Part shown: positions 18,092 through 25,302 of the stretch, piece by piece
How the letters are laid out: every line of letters starts with the position of its first letter
Numbering within the stretch: position 1 is the stretch's first letter
DNA from: Clostridiales bacterium
GTDB lineage: Bacteria; Bacillota; Clostridia; Oscillospirales; Oscillospiraceae
Direction: 5' to 3'
NCBI GenBank assembly: GCA_902362775.1
Contig: CABIXV010000002.1
Coordinates: 485,916-531,024, forward strand
DNA: 45,109 bases
Program-made: the position numbers and the translations under genes
Notes under the pieces: model-generated
The model's input: the letters and a program-made list of their open reading frames with translations, nothing else
The model's database searches: none
Told to the model about the DNA's origin: nothing

Positions 18092-19000
18092 ATGTTGGAT
18101 TTCCACCCCCTGCAGCTGGAAGACTTCCCCAGACTGCGCCCATTTTTCGGATACAGCGGAAGCCGTATCTGCGACACCACCCCTGGCACCGTCTTTATCT
18201 GGCGGGATATGTACAAGACCGAGTGGGCTATCTATGACGGCTCCCTCTATTTCAAAGTGGACTACCCTGGACTGGGCCCCACCTTTACCCTGCCCCTGGG
18301 CGGCGGCCGGACGGAACACTACCGTCAGATTGCCGACTACTGCTGCCGACGGGAAATGCCTATCCAGTTTTATCCGGTTTCCAAGGATGAGCTGGAGCGC
18401 CTTCAGGACTTTTTCCCTGCCAGCACCGCCGCCACAGAGCGGGACAATTTTGACTATCTGTACCGTGCGGAGGATCTGAAATATTTTCGGGGGAAAAAGC
18501 TCAGTGGCCAGCGCAACCATGTAAACAAATTTCTCAAGACCTATGGCAGCTGGCTGTTCCGCCCCATCGCCCCAGAGGATATCCCATCAGTCAAGGGCTT
18601 TCTGGACCGCTATGCCAGCCGGGTAGACAAATCTGCGGCCTCCTTCCATGAGGATATCGCCAAGACTCATGAAGTGCTGGACAATTACCAGACCTATGAC
18701 CTGCTGGGCGGTATGCTGCTGGTGGATGGGCAAATCGCCGGGTTCTCCCTGGGAGAGATCATTGGCGACACCCTGTTTACCCACATCGAGAAGGCGGACC
18801 GGGATTACGAGGGCTGCTACCAGATGCTGGTCGCCCAGTTCGCCCAGCATTTCGCTACGGAAGGCATCGCCTTCATCAACCGCGAGGATGACGCCGGTGA
18901 TCTGGGCCTTCGTACCAGCAAGCTGTCCTATCACCCCATCGCCCTGTTGGAGAAGTACACCGTCACGGTGGAGGAGCCCTGCGCCTTCTGCCAAAAGTAA
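18092..19000 (+). CDS. DUF2156 (phosphatidylglycerol lysyltransferase C-terminal-like) acyltransferase-fold protein
   Basis: 302 residues without membrane segments. The sequence matches DUF2156, a tandem GNAT fold that in MprF transfers lysine from Lys-tRNA to phosphatidylglycerol. Recognisable parts are FIWRDMYKTEWAIYDGSLYF near the N-terminus, the KLSGQRNHVNKFLKTY segment, and the second GNAT half GGMLLVDGQIAGFSLGEI with the closing INREDDAGDLGLRTSKLSY. The membrane flippase half of MprF is absent, so this stand-alone form is probably a soluble amidotransferase or aminoacyl-tRNA-dependent transferase of unknown acceptor. The last gene of the forward run; it ends at a strong terminator shared with the convergent lipoprotein gene. 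Confidence 0.88.
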   Translation: MLDFHPLQLEDFPRLRPFFGYSGSRICDTTPGTVFIWRDMYKTEWAIYDGSLYFKVDYPGLGPTFTLPLGGGRTEHYRQIADYCCRREMPIQFYPVSKDELERLQDFFPASTAATERDNFDYLYRAEDLKYFRGKKLSGQRNHVNKFLKTYGSWLFRPIAPEDIPSVKGFLDRYASRVDKSAASFHEDIAKTHEVLDNYQTYDLLGGMLLVDGQIAGFSLGEIIGDTLFTHIEKADRDYEGCYQMLVAQFAQHFATEGIAFINREDDAGDLGLRTSKLSYHPIALLEKYTVTVEEPCAFCQK

Positions 19001-19035
19001 AAAACACCGGGTCCAGATTGGACCCGGTGTTTTTT
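18999..19035. terminator. Bidirectional terminator between DUF2156 and DUF4358 genes
   Basis: A 14-bp stem (19001-19014 with 19020-19033), 5-base loop, A-run left and T-run right. It overlaps the last bases of both convergent genes. Confidence 0.9.
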
Positions 19036-19535
19036 CACGATTTGGAATGGTAAGCGTCGATGGCGGCGGCCTCATAGTCGTTGGCCACCAGCAGCAGGAC
19101 GGTGTGTTGAAGCTGCTTCACCAGCGCGTTCTCCAGCTTGGGGATCTCGGCGGGGCGGTAGTCCTCGTTAGCGGTGATCTGACCGGCCACATAATCTTCC
19201 AGGGCCTCCACCGCCTTGGAAGCCTGCTCCTCGCTGTCAAAACAAAGCACCGCCATCTCCTCGCAGGTAGCGCCGGCGGAGCGGATCACGGAGGCATCGT
19301 ACATATTCTCCCGCTCCAGGCCGTAGTCGGCCAGCTTATACAGAGCGAAGGCGGTGTCGGCGTCTACCTCCTCCAGGGACTCGGAGAAGGCGCCGGCATC
19401 CACCACACTCTGGACCTCGCTAACGCCGTAGAGGGCGGGGCTGCCAGAGGGGTCCTCCTTGCCCTCCCTGCCGCCGCAGGCAGCCAGGGTCAGTAGCAAG
19501 ACCAGGGCTAGGGCGGCGGTCAAAAATTTTTTCAT
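19035..19535 (-). CDS. DUF4358 lipoprotein
   Basis: 166 residues. A lipoprotein signal peptide ends in the lipobox LAAC with Cys20 as the lipidated residue, so the mature protein is anchored to the outer face of the membrane. The body (FALYKLADYGLERENMYD, SAGATCEEMAVLCFDSEEQA) matches DUF4358, a Clostridia family with no known function that is frequently coded next to an SGNH hydrolase. The start overlaps the SGNH stop by 4 bases (ATGA), and AAGGAGG precedes it, so the two are translationally coupled. Confidence 0.88.
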   Translation of the reverse strand: MKKFLTAALALVLLLTLAACGGREGKEDPSGSPALYGVSEVQSVVDAGAFSESLEEVDADTAFALYKLADYGLERENMYDASVIRSAGATCEEMAVLCFDSEEQASKAVEALEDYVAGQITANEDYRPAEIPKLENALVKQLQHTVLLLVANDYEAAAIDAYHSKS

Positions 19536-20479
19536 CGCGCTTCCTCCTTCGGATATAGGGTGTCATAGTCCACAGTGTGGGTCTGCAAATAGGCCAACCA
19601 CTTCTGACAGTAAGCCTTACTTAGATGAATGCCGTCCTTGCTGGCATCTGCGGGCAGCTCCCCGTTTTCATCGACGAACTCAGAGTACAGATCCAGAAAT
19701 ACCACCTGCTTCTCCTCCGCCGCCTTCTTCATCAGATCGTTATACACTCGGAGGTGTTCGTTGGTCAAATAGTCCCGGCCCCCAGTCTGAGCGATGACAT
19801 CCTCATTCAGCGGAATCAGCCCCTGAATATAGATCACAGCGTTGGGCTGCAGCGTCCGAATCTCGTCGATGGCGCTGCAATAGCTGTCGTAAAAGCCCTG
19901 ATCGTTAAAATATCCCAGCTCGTTGACGCCAAGAGAAAGGTAGACCTTGCCGTACTGTTCCAGCGCCAGCGCCTCCAGCAAAGTATACTTCTCCCCATTG
20001 ATAGTCAAAGCCTTCTTCTCCCCCAGCTTGAAGATAGAAAGGCCATTGGAGGTCAGATTCTTGCCCGTCCCTATACCGCTGTATATCATAAACCCATCGG
20101 TACGGGAATCTCCCACGAAGGCCGCGTCATCAAAGTAGCTGTTATCCACCGGATCAGACTGGGGAGCAGGCTGGGAAAAGTCATAGCCCGCTTCCGGCTC
20201 ATCCTTCTCCTCCGGTTGGTCTGGCTCCTCTGTCAGATCGCCTGACGGGTTGGAGCTGTCAGGGGGTATAGCGGAGGAATCGTCCACCTCTGATGCAGCG
20301 CCGCTCCCACTCCCCGTCCCCGGCTGGGTCGAAGTATCGTTCCGCCCCCCGGAAGCGTCTCCGCCGGTATCCTTTGGGGCTGACAGCCCCATCCCTACCG
20401 CGAGGGCCAGAACGACAGCCGCCGCTAAAATCAGGAATATGGTCCAATAGGTCCGGTATTTTCTACGACCTCTATACAT
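19532..20479 (-). CDS. Membrane-anchored SGNH/GDSL hydrolase
   Basis: 315 residues. A single N-terminal membrane helix (about residues 12-32) is followed by a low-complexity, acidic and Pro/Ser-rich linker to residue ~115, then the catalytic domain facing outside. SGNH residues are visible: Ser125 in FVGDSRTDGF, Asn186 in SLGVNELG, and Asp282/His285 in KDGIHLSKAY. Such proteins act as esterases or O-acetyl transferases on cell-surface glycans; the substrate is unknown. The ribosome site GGAGGTG is ideal. The gene follows thrE by 21 bases and overlaps the DUF4358 lipoprotein, forming one reverse operon. Confidence 0.88.
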   Translation of the reverse strand: MYRGRRKYRTYWTIFLILAAAVVLALAVGMGLSAPKDTGGDASGGRNDTSTQPGTGSGSGAASEVDDSSAIPPDSSNPSGDLTEEPDQPEEKDEPEAGYDFSQPAPQSDPVDNSYFDDAAFVGDSRTDGFMIYSGIGTGKNLTSNGLSIFKLGEKKALTINGEKYTLLEALALEQYGKVYLSLGVNELGYFNDQGFYDSYCSAIDEIRTLQPNAVIYIQGLIPLNEDVIAQTGGRDYLTNEHLRVYNDLMKKAAEEKQVVFLDLYSEFVDENGELPADASKDGIHLSKAYCQKWLAYLQTHTVDYDTLYPKEEAR

Positions 20480-20500
20480 ATCGCACCTCCAAGAATCAAC

Positions 20501-21727
20501 CTATCGCCCCAGGGGGGCAAATCTGGGCAGGATCGCCCGTAGAACAGAAGATGTAAGCATAGCCCCCACCGACAGGGCGGCGGCCATTCCAAACGTGTGC
20601 AGCAGCGTAGTTAGAAACAGCTGGGTATAACCACTCACACAATACTGCATGGCGTGGTAGATACCCGCTCCCGGCACCAGAGGCAATAGTGCCACCTGGA
20701 GGTACCCCGTTACTGGGCAGCGGCGCAGGCGAGCCATCCATTCAGAGTATCCTCCAATCACCACAGCCGCCAGAAACGCGGAAAGGATATCATTGGCAGA
20801 CAGCTCCATGGCCGCCAGATAGGCCAGCCAACCCAGCCCGGCCCCAAAGCCGCAGATCAGCACCCCCCAGCCCTGGATATTGAACACCAGCCCAAAGCCT
20901 ACACAGGCCAGCATAGCCCACAGGCAGGGCAGCAGATCGATCCCCTCTGTTTGCCCGCCCCCACCTCCTGGAGCGCCCTGACCCAGCAGCAGGGGCAGAG
21001 CAGTACCCAGGGCGATGGCGGTGGCCACCAGAATGACCTCTGCTGTCCGGTTCAGCCCGGAGAATACATCACCGGCCATAATTTCCCGCATAGCATTCGT
21101 CAGGGCCATACCAGGCACCAGCACCATCAGCGCGCCGATGGAGATGGCCTCCAGATCCTTTCCCAGCCCCAGTGTGACCAAAAGAAGCGCCAGTCCGGAA
21201 ATGAGCGCGGCACAGATGGTCGTACGGAAAAAGGTATTAGAGCCAATGAAACGCTGTCCGTAGAGCAGACAGACACCGGCGGCCAGACCGCACAAGGCTG
21301 CGGCCAGCCATTCCAACAGCCCTCCGCCAAAAAACAGGGCAAAGAAGGCCGCTGTAGCCCCATAGGCCAATACTAAGATTTTAGGGGAAAAGCCGCGGAG
21401 CCCCCTTGGCAAATCGGCTACCAACTCCTGTGCCTCAAGGACCGGGACAGGCTGATTACACAGGTAGCGGCAGAGCTGGTTACACCGCTCCAGCAGTTCA
21501 ATATCCGTTCCGTGGGCAGGGATGCGGCACATACGAGTCAATGGATGCCCCTCTGGAGTGTTGACACTGACGATTAGGCAGTTGGGGATGGCAAATACCT
21601 GTGGCTCTACGCCGTAGGCAGTCAGCAGGCGGCGGACAGACTCCTCGACACGGTATATCTCCGCCCCGCTCTCCATCAATCGGCAGCCCAGCTCGGTGCC
21701 TAAATTGAGCAGCTTGTCGTAATCCAT
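20501..21727 (-). CDS. Threonine/serine exporter, ThrE family (fused form)
   Basis: 408 residues from the ATG at 21727, preferred over the GTG at 21745 because GAGAGGGG lies 7 bases before the ATG. The N-terminal cytoplasmic part (GTELGCRLMESGAEIYRVEES and FAIPNCLIVSV) resembles a defunct protease fold of ThrE (PF06738). It is followed by about ten membrane helices, including the PF12821 half, so both halves that are separate genes in many bacteria are fused here. It exports threonine/serine or a similar small amino acid by proton coupling. It heads an operon with the SGNH hydrolase and lipoprotein; a functional link to those is not evident. Confidence 0.93.
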   Translation of the reverse strand: MDYDKLLNLGTELGCRLMESGAEIYRVEESVRRLLTAYGVEPQVFAIPNCLIVSVNTPEGHPLTRMCRIPAHGTDIELLERCNQLCRYLCNQPVPVLEAQELVADLPRGLRGFSPKILVLAYGATAAFFALFFGGGLLEWLAAALCGLAAGVCLLYGQRFIGSNTFFRTTICAALISGLALLLVTLGLGKDLEAISIGALMVLVPGMALTNAMREIMAGDVFSGLNRTAEVILVATAIALGTALPLLLGQGAPGGGGGQTEGIDLLPCLWAMLACVGFGLVFNIQGWGVLICGFGAGLGWLAYLAAMELSANDILSAFLAAVVIGGYSEWMARLRRCPVTGYLQVALLPLVPGAGIYHAMQYCVSGYTQLFLTTLLHTFGMAAALSVGAMLTSSVLRAILPRFAPLGR

Positions 21728-21751
21728 CGAATGTCCCCTCTCCACTAGAAC

Positions 21752-21779
21752 AGGATATCATGTTTTTACAAAATTACAA
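21752..21779 (-). promoter_or_regulatory. Probable promoter of the thrE operon
   Basis: On the reverse strand TTGTAA (21774-21779) and TATCCT (21752-21757) are 16 bases apart. Confidence 0.5.
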
Positions 21780-21900
21780 GTAACAATCCAATTACATTTT
21801 TGCCCACCTGGACATGCTGTATCGCCTATTCGCCGGGGCGTTCAGATTCCGGCTGCTCCAATGGCCCTCTTCCTCCCTTTTCTAAATAATGGGCGCTATG

Positions 21901-21932
21901 AAAAAGCCGCCCATGTGTCTAGCATGGGCGGC
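21901..21932 (-). terminator. Terminator of the second degV gene
   Basis: On the reverse strand GCCGCCCATG pairs with CATGGGCGGC (21906-21915 with 21923-21932) around a 7-base loop and is followed by five T. Confidence 0.88.
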
Positions 21933-21971
21933 TCCATAAGATTTGCCGGATCGAAATCATGGCTCGCCGGT

Positions 21972-22871
21972 TCAGGGCCTCACCACTCTGCGCATCAGAC
22001 CCACTCCAATAGGGGTTGGCCCGGTATGGACGCCGATGGTCACACCAATCTGATAAGGGCGGAAATCAGGCATATCAAATCCCCGTGTCGCAAGACCCTC
22101 GCGGATCTGCTGGGTGAATAGGTCATATTCCTCCCGATCCAGTCCGTAGCCAGTGGCCACTCTGTAATCGGCCAAATCCAATTCCTTGCGGTCCACATAG
22201 CGGAAAAACAGATCCCGCACCCGCTGAAGGGATTTTTTTCTTCCTTGGGCAATTCCGTCGGACACCAGTTCCCGGTCCTGATAGCCAATGAGGGGCTTAA
22301 CCTTCAACAGTGTACCAGTAGCCGCGGCCGCCTTACCGATGCGGCCGCCGTGGCGGAGGTACTCCAGGTCATTGGTGGTAAAAAAGATGCGGCCAGTAGA
22401 CCGTATCTTCTCCAGAGCATCTATGGCTTCCTCCAACGTGCTGCCCCGGTCCCGAAGGACCACCGCTTCCTCTACAAGCAGCCCCTGCAGTACAGTGGCC
22501 GACTGGGAGTCCATTACATAAATCCGGGCCCGCGGGTATTCCTCCAGCAGTACTGTCCTGGCATTTCTAGCGCACTGGGCCGATCCGCTGAACGACTCGT
22601 TCAGGCAAATACACAGTACCGGCATCCCTGCCTGGGCCTGTGGACGAAATGCCTCCAGATAGTCCTCCAAAGTAGGCATAGAGGTTTTAGGAAATACTCC
22701 GGGATTGTCCGCCATCTTCTGGTAAAAGTCGTGGGTGGAGATATCCCGCTCCTCCCGGTAATAGACCTCATCCCCCAGTGCCACATAATAGGACACCATA
22801 TCCACACCAAGCTGCTGGAGCCTCTCCCGTCCTAAATCACAGGAGCTGTCACTGACAATATGAAAGTTCAT
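21972..22871 (-). CDS. DegV family fatty acid-binding protein (second copy)
   Basis: 299 residues. The start MNFHIVSDSSCDL, the segment FPKTSMPTLEDYLEAF, CLNESFSGSAQCARNA and YLRHGGRIGKAAAATGTLLKVKP are DegV/FakB landmarks. The protein cradles a fatty acid for phosphorylation by a FakA-type kinase. The pocket motif (SFSGSAQ) differs from the first copy (GLSTTFSS), which suggests a different acyl chain preference; that is inference. The ribosome site is GAGGGA. Monocistronic with its own terminator. Confidence 0.92.
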   Translation of the reverse strand: MNFHIVSDSSCDLGRERLQQLGVDMVSYYVALGDEVYYREERDISTHDFYQKMADNPGVFPKTSMPTLEDYLEAFRPQAQAGMPVLCICLNESFSGSAQCARNARTVLLEEYPRARIYVMDSQSATVLQGLLVEEAVVLRDRGSTLEEAIDALEKIRSTGRIFFTTNDLEYLRHGGRIGKAAAATGTLLKVKPLIGYQDRELVSDGIAQGRKKSLQRVRDLFFRYVDRKELDLADYRVATGYGLDREEYDLFTQQIREGLATRGFDMPDFRPYQIGVTIGVHTGPTPIGVGLMRRVVRP

Positions 22872-22986
22872 ACAGTCCCTCTATTTCCTCCTTTTCCCCA
22901 TGTCCACACCCCGCCAGGCGGTGACAAGGGGCCTACTAGCAGATAGGTATTAGGGTAATCATACACCCGCTTGCAAAAAATCTCAA

Positions 22987-23127
22987 CTAATTTTTCTTTT
23001 TTATGATGAACCGCTGTTGCTCATTATAAGCGGTACTGATCCGGCAATAAGCGGCGATCCTTAATTGCTTGCTCCAAATAGTATCTTTTTCTTTCTCCTG
23101 TGAAATTTCGATCATATACTCAGACAT
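22987..23127 (-). pseudogene. Remnant of a serine recombinase N-terminus
   Basis: A reverse open frame of 46 residues, MSEYMIEIS... ending shortly after LRIAAYCRISTAYNEQQRF. The run IAAYCRIST with E-Q following is the N-terminal signature of resolvase/invertase-type serine recombinases (usually VAAYCRVSTdxdEQ), where the Ser is the nucleophile. The full protein should be 180-550 residues; here it stops six residues after the signature region in a Lys-rich tail (IIKKKN), so only the first tenth remains. The base composition is AT-rich compared with its neighbours. It is probably what is left of an excised or decayed mobile element. Confidence 0.65.
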
Positions 23128-23183
23128 AGCAAAACCCCATGATATCACTGACCAGTAGTATATCATGGAGGTTTCATCATAGA

Positions 23184-23229
23184 AAAAGCTGCATTTCAGC
23201 CTTGATCTCAAGGCTGAAATGCAGCTTTT
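23184..23229. repeat. Perfect 22-bp inverted repeat (terminator-like or element end)
   Basis: The arms 23184-23205 and 23208-23229 are perfectly complementary around a 2-base centre. A-run left and T-run right let it act as a terminator in either direction. It lies immediately upstream of the recombinase remnant, with no intact gene facing it from either side. It could be a terminator of a lost gene or part of a mobile element end. Confidence 0.7.
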
Positions 23230-23275
23230 AACTTACAAATAACGGTTAAAACCGATATTTTTATAATGGTGAAAA

Positions 23276-23347
23276 GCGCCGCCCACAGGGCGCCCCAAAT
23301 CGAAGCCCAACGCAGTGAGTTCGATTTGGAAAGGAGGAGCAGCGGCG
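23276..23347. repeat. Structured intergenic element with nested inverted repeats
   Basis: CCAAATCGAA (23295-23304) pairs perfectly with TTCGATTTGG (23320-23329), and outside it CGCCGC (23277-23282) pairs with GCGGCG (23342-23347). Together they form a long two-part hairpin next to the tRNA terminator. The element may be a dispersed repeat of this genome; copy number cannot be judged here. Confidence 0.5.
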
Positions 23348-23363
23348 TAAGCGCGCTCTGACT

Positions 23364-23405
23364 GATAAAATAAGTCGGAGCAAGCGATACAACGCTTGCT
23401 CCGAC
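23364..23405 (-). terminator. Terminator of tRNA-Arg
   Basis: Two bases beyond the tRNA 3' end a perfect 13-bp stem (23374-23386 with 23393-23405) with a 6-base loop is followed on the reverse strand by TTATTTTATC. Confidence 0.85.
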
Positions 23406-23406
23406 G

Positions 23407-23483
23407 TGGCACGCCCGAAGGGACTCGAACCCCCAACATTCAGAACCGGAATCTGACGCTCTATCCAATTGAACTACGGACGC
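23407..23483 (-). tRNA. tRNA-Arg, anticodon CCG
   Basis: 77 nt on the reverse strand with encoded CCA. Acceptor stem GCGTCCG pairs with CGGGCGT (two G-U pairs). The D arm TAGTTCAATTGGATAGAGC, anticodon stem TCAGA/TCTGA with loop TTCCGGT (anticodon CCG, reads CGG), and T arm with GGTTCGAGTCC are all canonical. It has its own promoter and terminator. Its 3' side borders the structured repeats and recombinase remnant, a common integration context. Confidence 0.96.
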
Positions 23484-23504
23484 ATCTCTTAACAGCGCTC
23501 CGTT

Positions 23505-23533
23505 ATTATATCAGAATCCTCCCCGTTTGTAAA
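23505..23533 (-). promoter_or_regulatory. Promoter of tRNA-Arg
   Basis: On the reverse strand TTTACA (23528-23533) and a perfect TATAAT (23505-23510) are 17 bases apart, 21 bases before the tRNA 5' end. Confidence 0.85.
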
Positions 23534-23550
23534 GAGGATTTTCCCCTGTT

Positions 23551-24099
23551 TTATTTTTCATTTTCCAGACGACGCCACCAGCATATCTTCACCGGCGGCT
23601 GGGCCTCCCCACACACTGCGGCTACCCAGCCCGCTCCCCCGTAAGTCCGGAACCAGAGGCCATCCATCTGCCGGTTTTCCCCTTCTCCCATCATCGGGAC
23701 CCGGATGGACCGGATGGTCCCCCTCAATCCCTGCCCGCTCTCTTTGACCCGGCTCTCTTTCAGTGACCATAGCAGGGAAAAGGACCTCCACCAGTCCGAC
23801 TGCCCTTCCAGCCAGGCCAACTCTTCCGGACCACAGACTCGGGCGGGCAGTCCGGGCCGCCACTCTCTGACCATCTGGATGTCTGCTCCGACCGGGGCGT
23901 TATCCAAAGCGCAGAGGGCCAGATGCCCGCTGTGGCTCAGATTGAATTCCAGCCCCTCCTCATGAGGAAAATAGGGCTTTCCGCCAGGTCTCCGGGCCAG
24001 TTCCGGCATCCGCGTCAGCCCCCGGCTCTCCCGGAGAGCCAGGGCCAACAGCTGGTAGGCGTCCTGCCGCTTCTGGATCTCCATGCCAAACAGTTCCAC
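23551..24099 (-). CDS. 4'-phosphopantetheinyl transferase superfamily protein
   Basis: 182 residues from GTG 24099; the in-frame ATG at 24132 lies upstream of the predicted transcription start. The enzyme moves phosphopantetheine from CoA onto a conserved Ser of an acyl or peptidyl carrier protein. Motifs of the Sfp/AcpT type are present: GGKPYF, FNLSHSG, APVGADIQ (usually GxDIE; the Glu is Gln here), and LLWSLKESRVKESG (the WxxKES...K magnesium-binding helix). The replacement of the metal-binding Glu by Gln is found in some Sfp-type enzymes but may weaken activity. The partner carrier protein is not in the window, so it may serve fatty acid ACP or a distant synthase cluster. Confidence 0.9.
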   Translation of the reverse strand: MELFGMEIQKRQDAYQLLALALRESRGLTRMPELARRPGGKPYFPHEEGLEFNLSHSGHLALCALDNAPVGADIQMVREWRPGLPARVCGPEELAWLEGQSDWWRSFSLLWSLKESRVKESGQGLRGTIRSIRVPMMGEGENRQMDGLWFRTYGGAGWVAAVCGEAQPPVKICWWRRLENEK

Positions 24100-24122
24100 T
24101 GACCACCCGCCTCCTCTGTGCC

Positions 24123-24151
24123 ATTGTACCATGTCCTTCTCAAGCAGGCAA
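24123..24151 (-). promoter_or_regulatory. Promoter of the phosphopantetheinyl transferase gene
   Basis: On the reverse strand TTGCCT (24146-24151) and TACAAT (24123-24128, preceded by TGG) are 17 bases apart. Confidence 0.6.
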
Positions 24152-24174
24152 GGGGGCTGACGGGGACCCCAGCA

Positions 24175-24690
24175 TCAACAGGGGATCTGGTACCAGGCCC
24201 CAGTCTTGGACAAATCTATGAATAGGATATGGTCCGGGGGCCACAGTGTAAACAGGGCGATCAGGACGCCCATTCCCACCACGAGCAGAATGGGCACCAT
24301 CCACTTTGCGCCATGGAAAGGTCCGGAAAATCGGGTGGAAAACCAGAAGCCGAAAACCATCACAGCCACAAAAATTGCAATATCCACCGCCATAGCTTCT
24401 CCCCCCAGGACTATGTGGTAGAGATAGCCTAGCAGCAACATGAGTCCGCTCATGATCGGCAACGCCAACAGCCACGGTCTGATACCACCCGGCCTGCCAC
24501 GGTTCAGCCAAAGGGCGGCAGCCAGATAGGGCCAGTATATCAGTTTGATATGCTCCCACAGGCTCTCATTGATTGGAGACAGCAGAGCCGTCACTGGGTT
24601 AGGCAGCCACTCATACAGAAAATGCAGCCCAGTCCCGGCCAGCATGGCCAGCAGGCAGGTCAGGATCAACGCGCGCTTGCCATAGAACAT
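24175..24690 (-). CDS. DUF6512-like integral membrane protein
   Basis: 171 residues from ATG 24690 (GGAGAGG lies 7 bases upstream; the in-frame GTG at 24699 is too close to it). Five hydrophobic segments are visible. The stretch LHFLYEWLPNP followed by LLSPINESLWEHIKLIYWP is strongly reminiscent of the DUF6512 family of small Firmicutes membrane proteins (usually SPVNESvWEHlKL). No function is known; charged residues in the NESLWEHIK block may face the membrane core. It is divergent from spoVAC with about 117 bases between them. Family naming is from memory of the motif, hence moderate. Confidence 0.7.
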   Translation of the reverse strand: MFYGKRALILTCLLAMLAGTGLHFLYEWLPNPVTALLSPINESLWEHIKLIYWPYLAAALWLNRGRPGGIRPWLLALPIMSGLMLLLGYLYHIVLGGEAMAVDIAIFVAVMVFGFWFSTRFSGPFHGAKWMVPILLVVGMGVLIALFTLWPPDHILFIDLSKTGAWYQIPC

Positions 24691-24748
24691 CTGGATCACC
24701 TCTCCGCTTCACCTTATGCGGAAGAAGAAGGATTTATTCTTCTAGATG

Positions 24749-24777
24749 GTATATTTTTTCTTTCTGGAGTAAAACTA
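24749..24777 (+). promoter_or_regulatory. Possible forespore (sigma-G/F-like) promoter of spoVAC
   Basis: GTATA (24749-24753) fits the sigma-G -35 pattern GnATA and AAAACTA (24771-24777) matches 5 of 7 bases of the -10 CATACTA, with 17 bases between. No sigma-A promoter of equal quality is seen. SpoVA genes are forespore-expressed in known spore formers. Confidence 0.4.
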
Positions 24778-24807
24778 GGGAAAATCTATTTTCCACGGGG
24801 TGTTTTT

Positions 24808-25251
24808 ATGGACATGACCAATCAGGACTATGGCAAGCTGGTAAACGACCGCTCCAAGCCATCTCCTATGGGAAAAAATCTGGTATGGGCTTTTCTGGTG
24901 GGGGGCGCCATTTGTACCATTGGGCAGGGGCTCTCCAACCTCTATCAGAGCTGGGGGCTTGACAAAGACCAGGCGGGGACGGCGGTGTCTGTCACCCTGA
25001 TCTTTGCGGCCGCCCTGCTCACTGGCCTGGGCTGCTTTGACAAACTGGCCAAACGGGCCGGAGCCGGTACCCTGGTCCCGATTACCGGCTTTGCCAACGC
25101 CATGGTCTCCCCAGCCCTGGAATTCAAAAGCGAGGGACTCATCACCGGCACAGCGGCCAAGCTCTTTGTAGTGGCCGGGCCCGTGCTGGTCTTTGGTATC
25201 TCCGCCAGTGTCATTTACGGCCTTATCTTACTTTTGTTCCAGCTGGTATGA
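24808..25251 (+). CDS. spoVAC: Stage V sporulation protein AC (solitary)
   Basis: 147 residues, four hydrophobic segments. The family blocks are complete: AFLVGGAICTIGQGLSNLY, LLTGLGCFDKLAKRAGAGT, VPITGFANAMVSPALEFKSE and VVAGPVLVFGISASVIYGL. SpoVAC is a mechanosensitive inner-membrane channel subunit through which Ca-dipicolinate enters the forespore and leaves at germination. ATG 24808 follows GGGGTG; ATG 24814 is an alternative. Normally spoVAC, spoVAD and spoVAE(B) form one operon. Here a perfect terminator closes the gene 6 bases after its stop, and neither partner is nearby, so this is a stand-alone copy or the operon has been broken. Confidence 0.93.
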   Translation: MDMTNQDYGKLVNDRSKPSPMGKNLVWAFLVGGAICTIGQGLSNLYQSWGLDKDQAGTAVSVTLIFAAALLTGLGCFDKLAKRAGAGTLVPITGFANAMVSPALEFKSEGLITGTAAKLFVVAGPVLVFGISASVIYGLILLLFQLV

Positions 25252-25257
25252 GGCGGT

Positions 25258-25297
25258 AAAAAAGCTGTCTGTCCCATATGGGACAGACAGCTTTTTT
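25258..25297. terminator. Perfect 40-bp palindromic bidirectional terminator
   Basis: A perfect palindrome centred at 25277/25278 with six A left and six T right, serving both spoVAC and the convergent deoC. Confidence 0.92.
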
Positions 25298-25302
25298 ACT
25301 CT

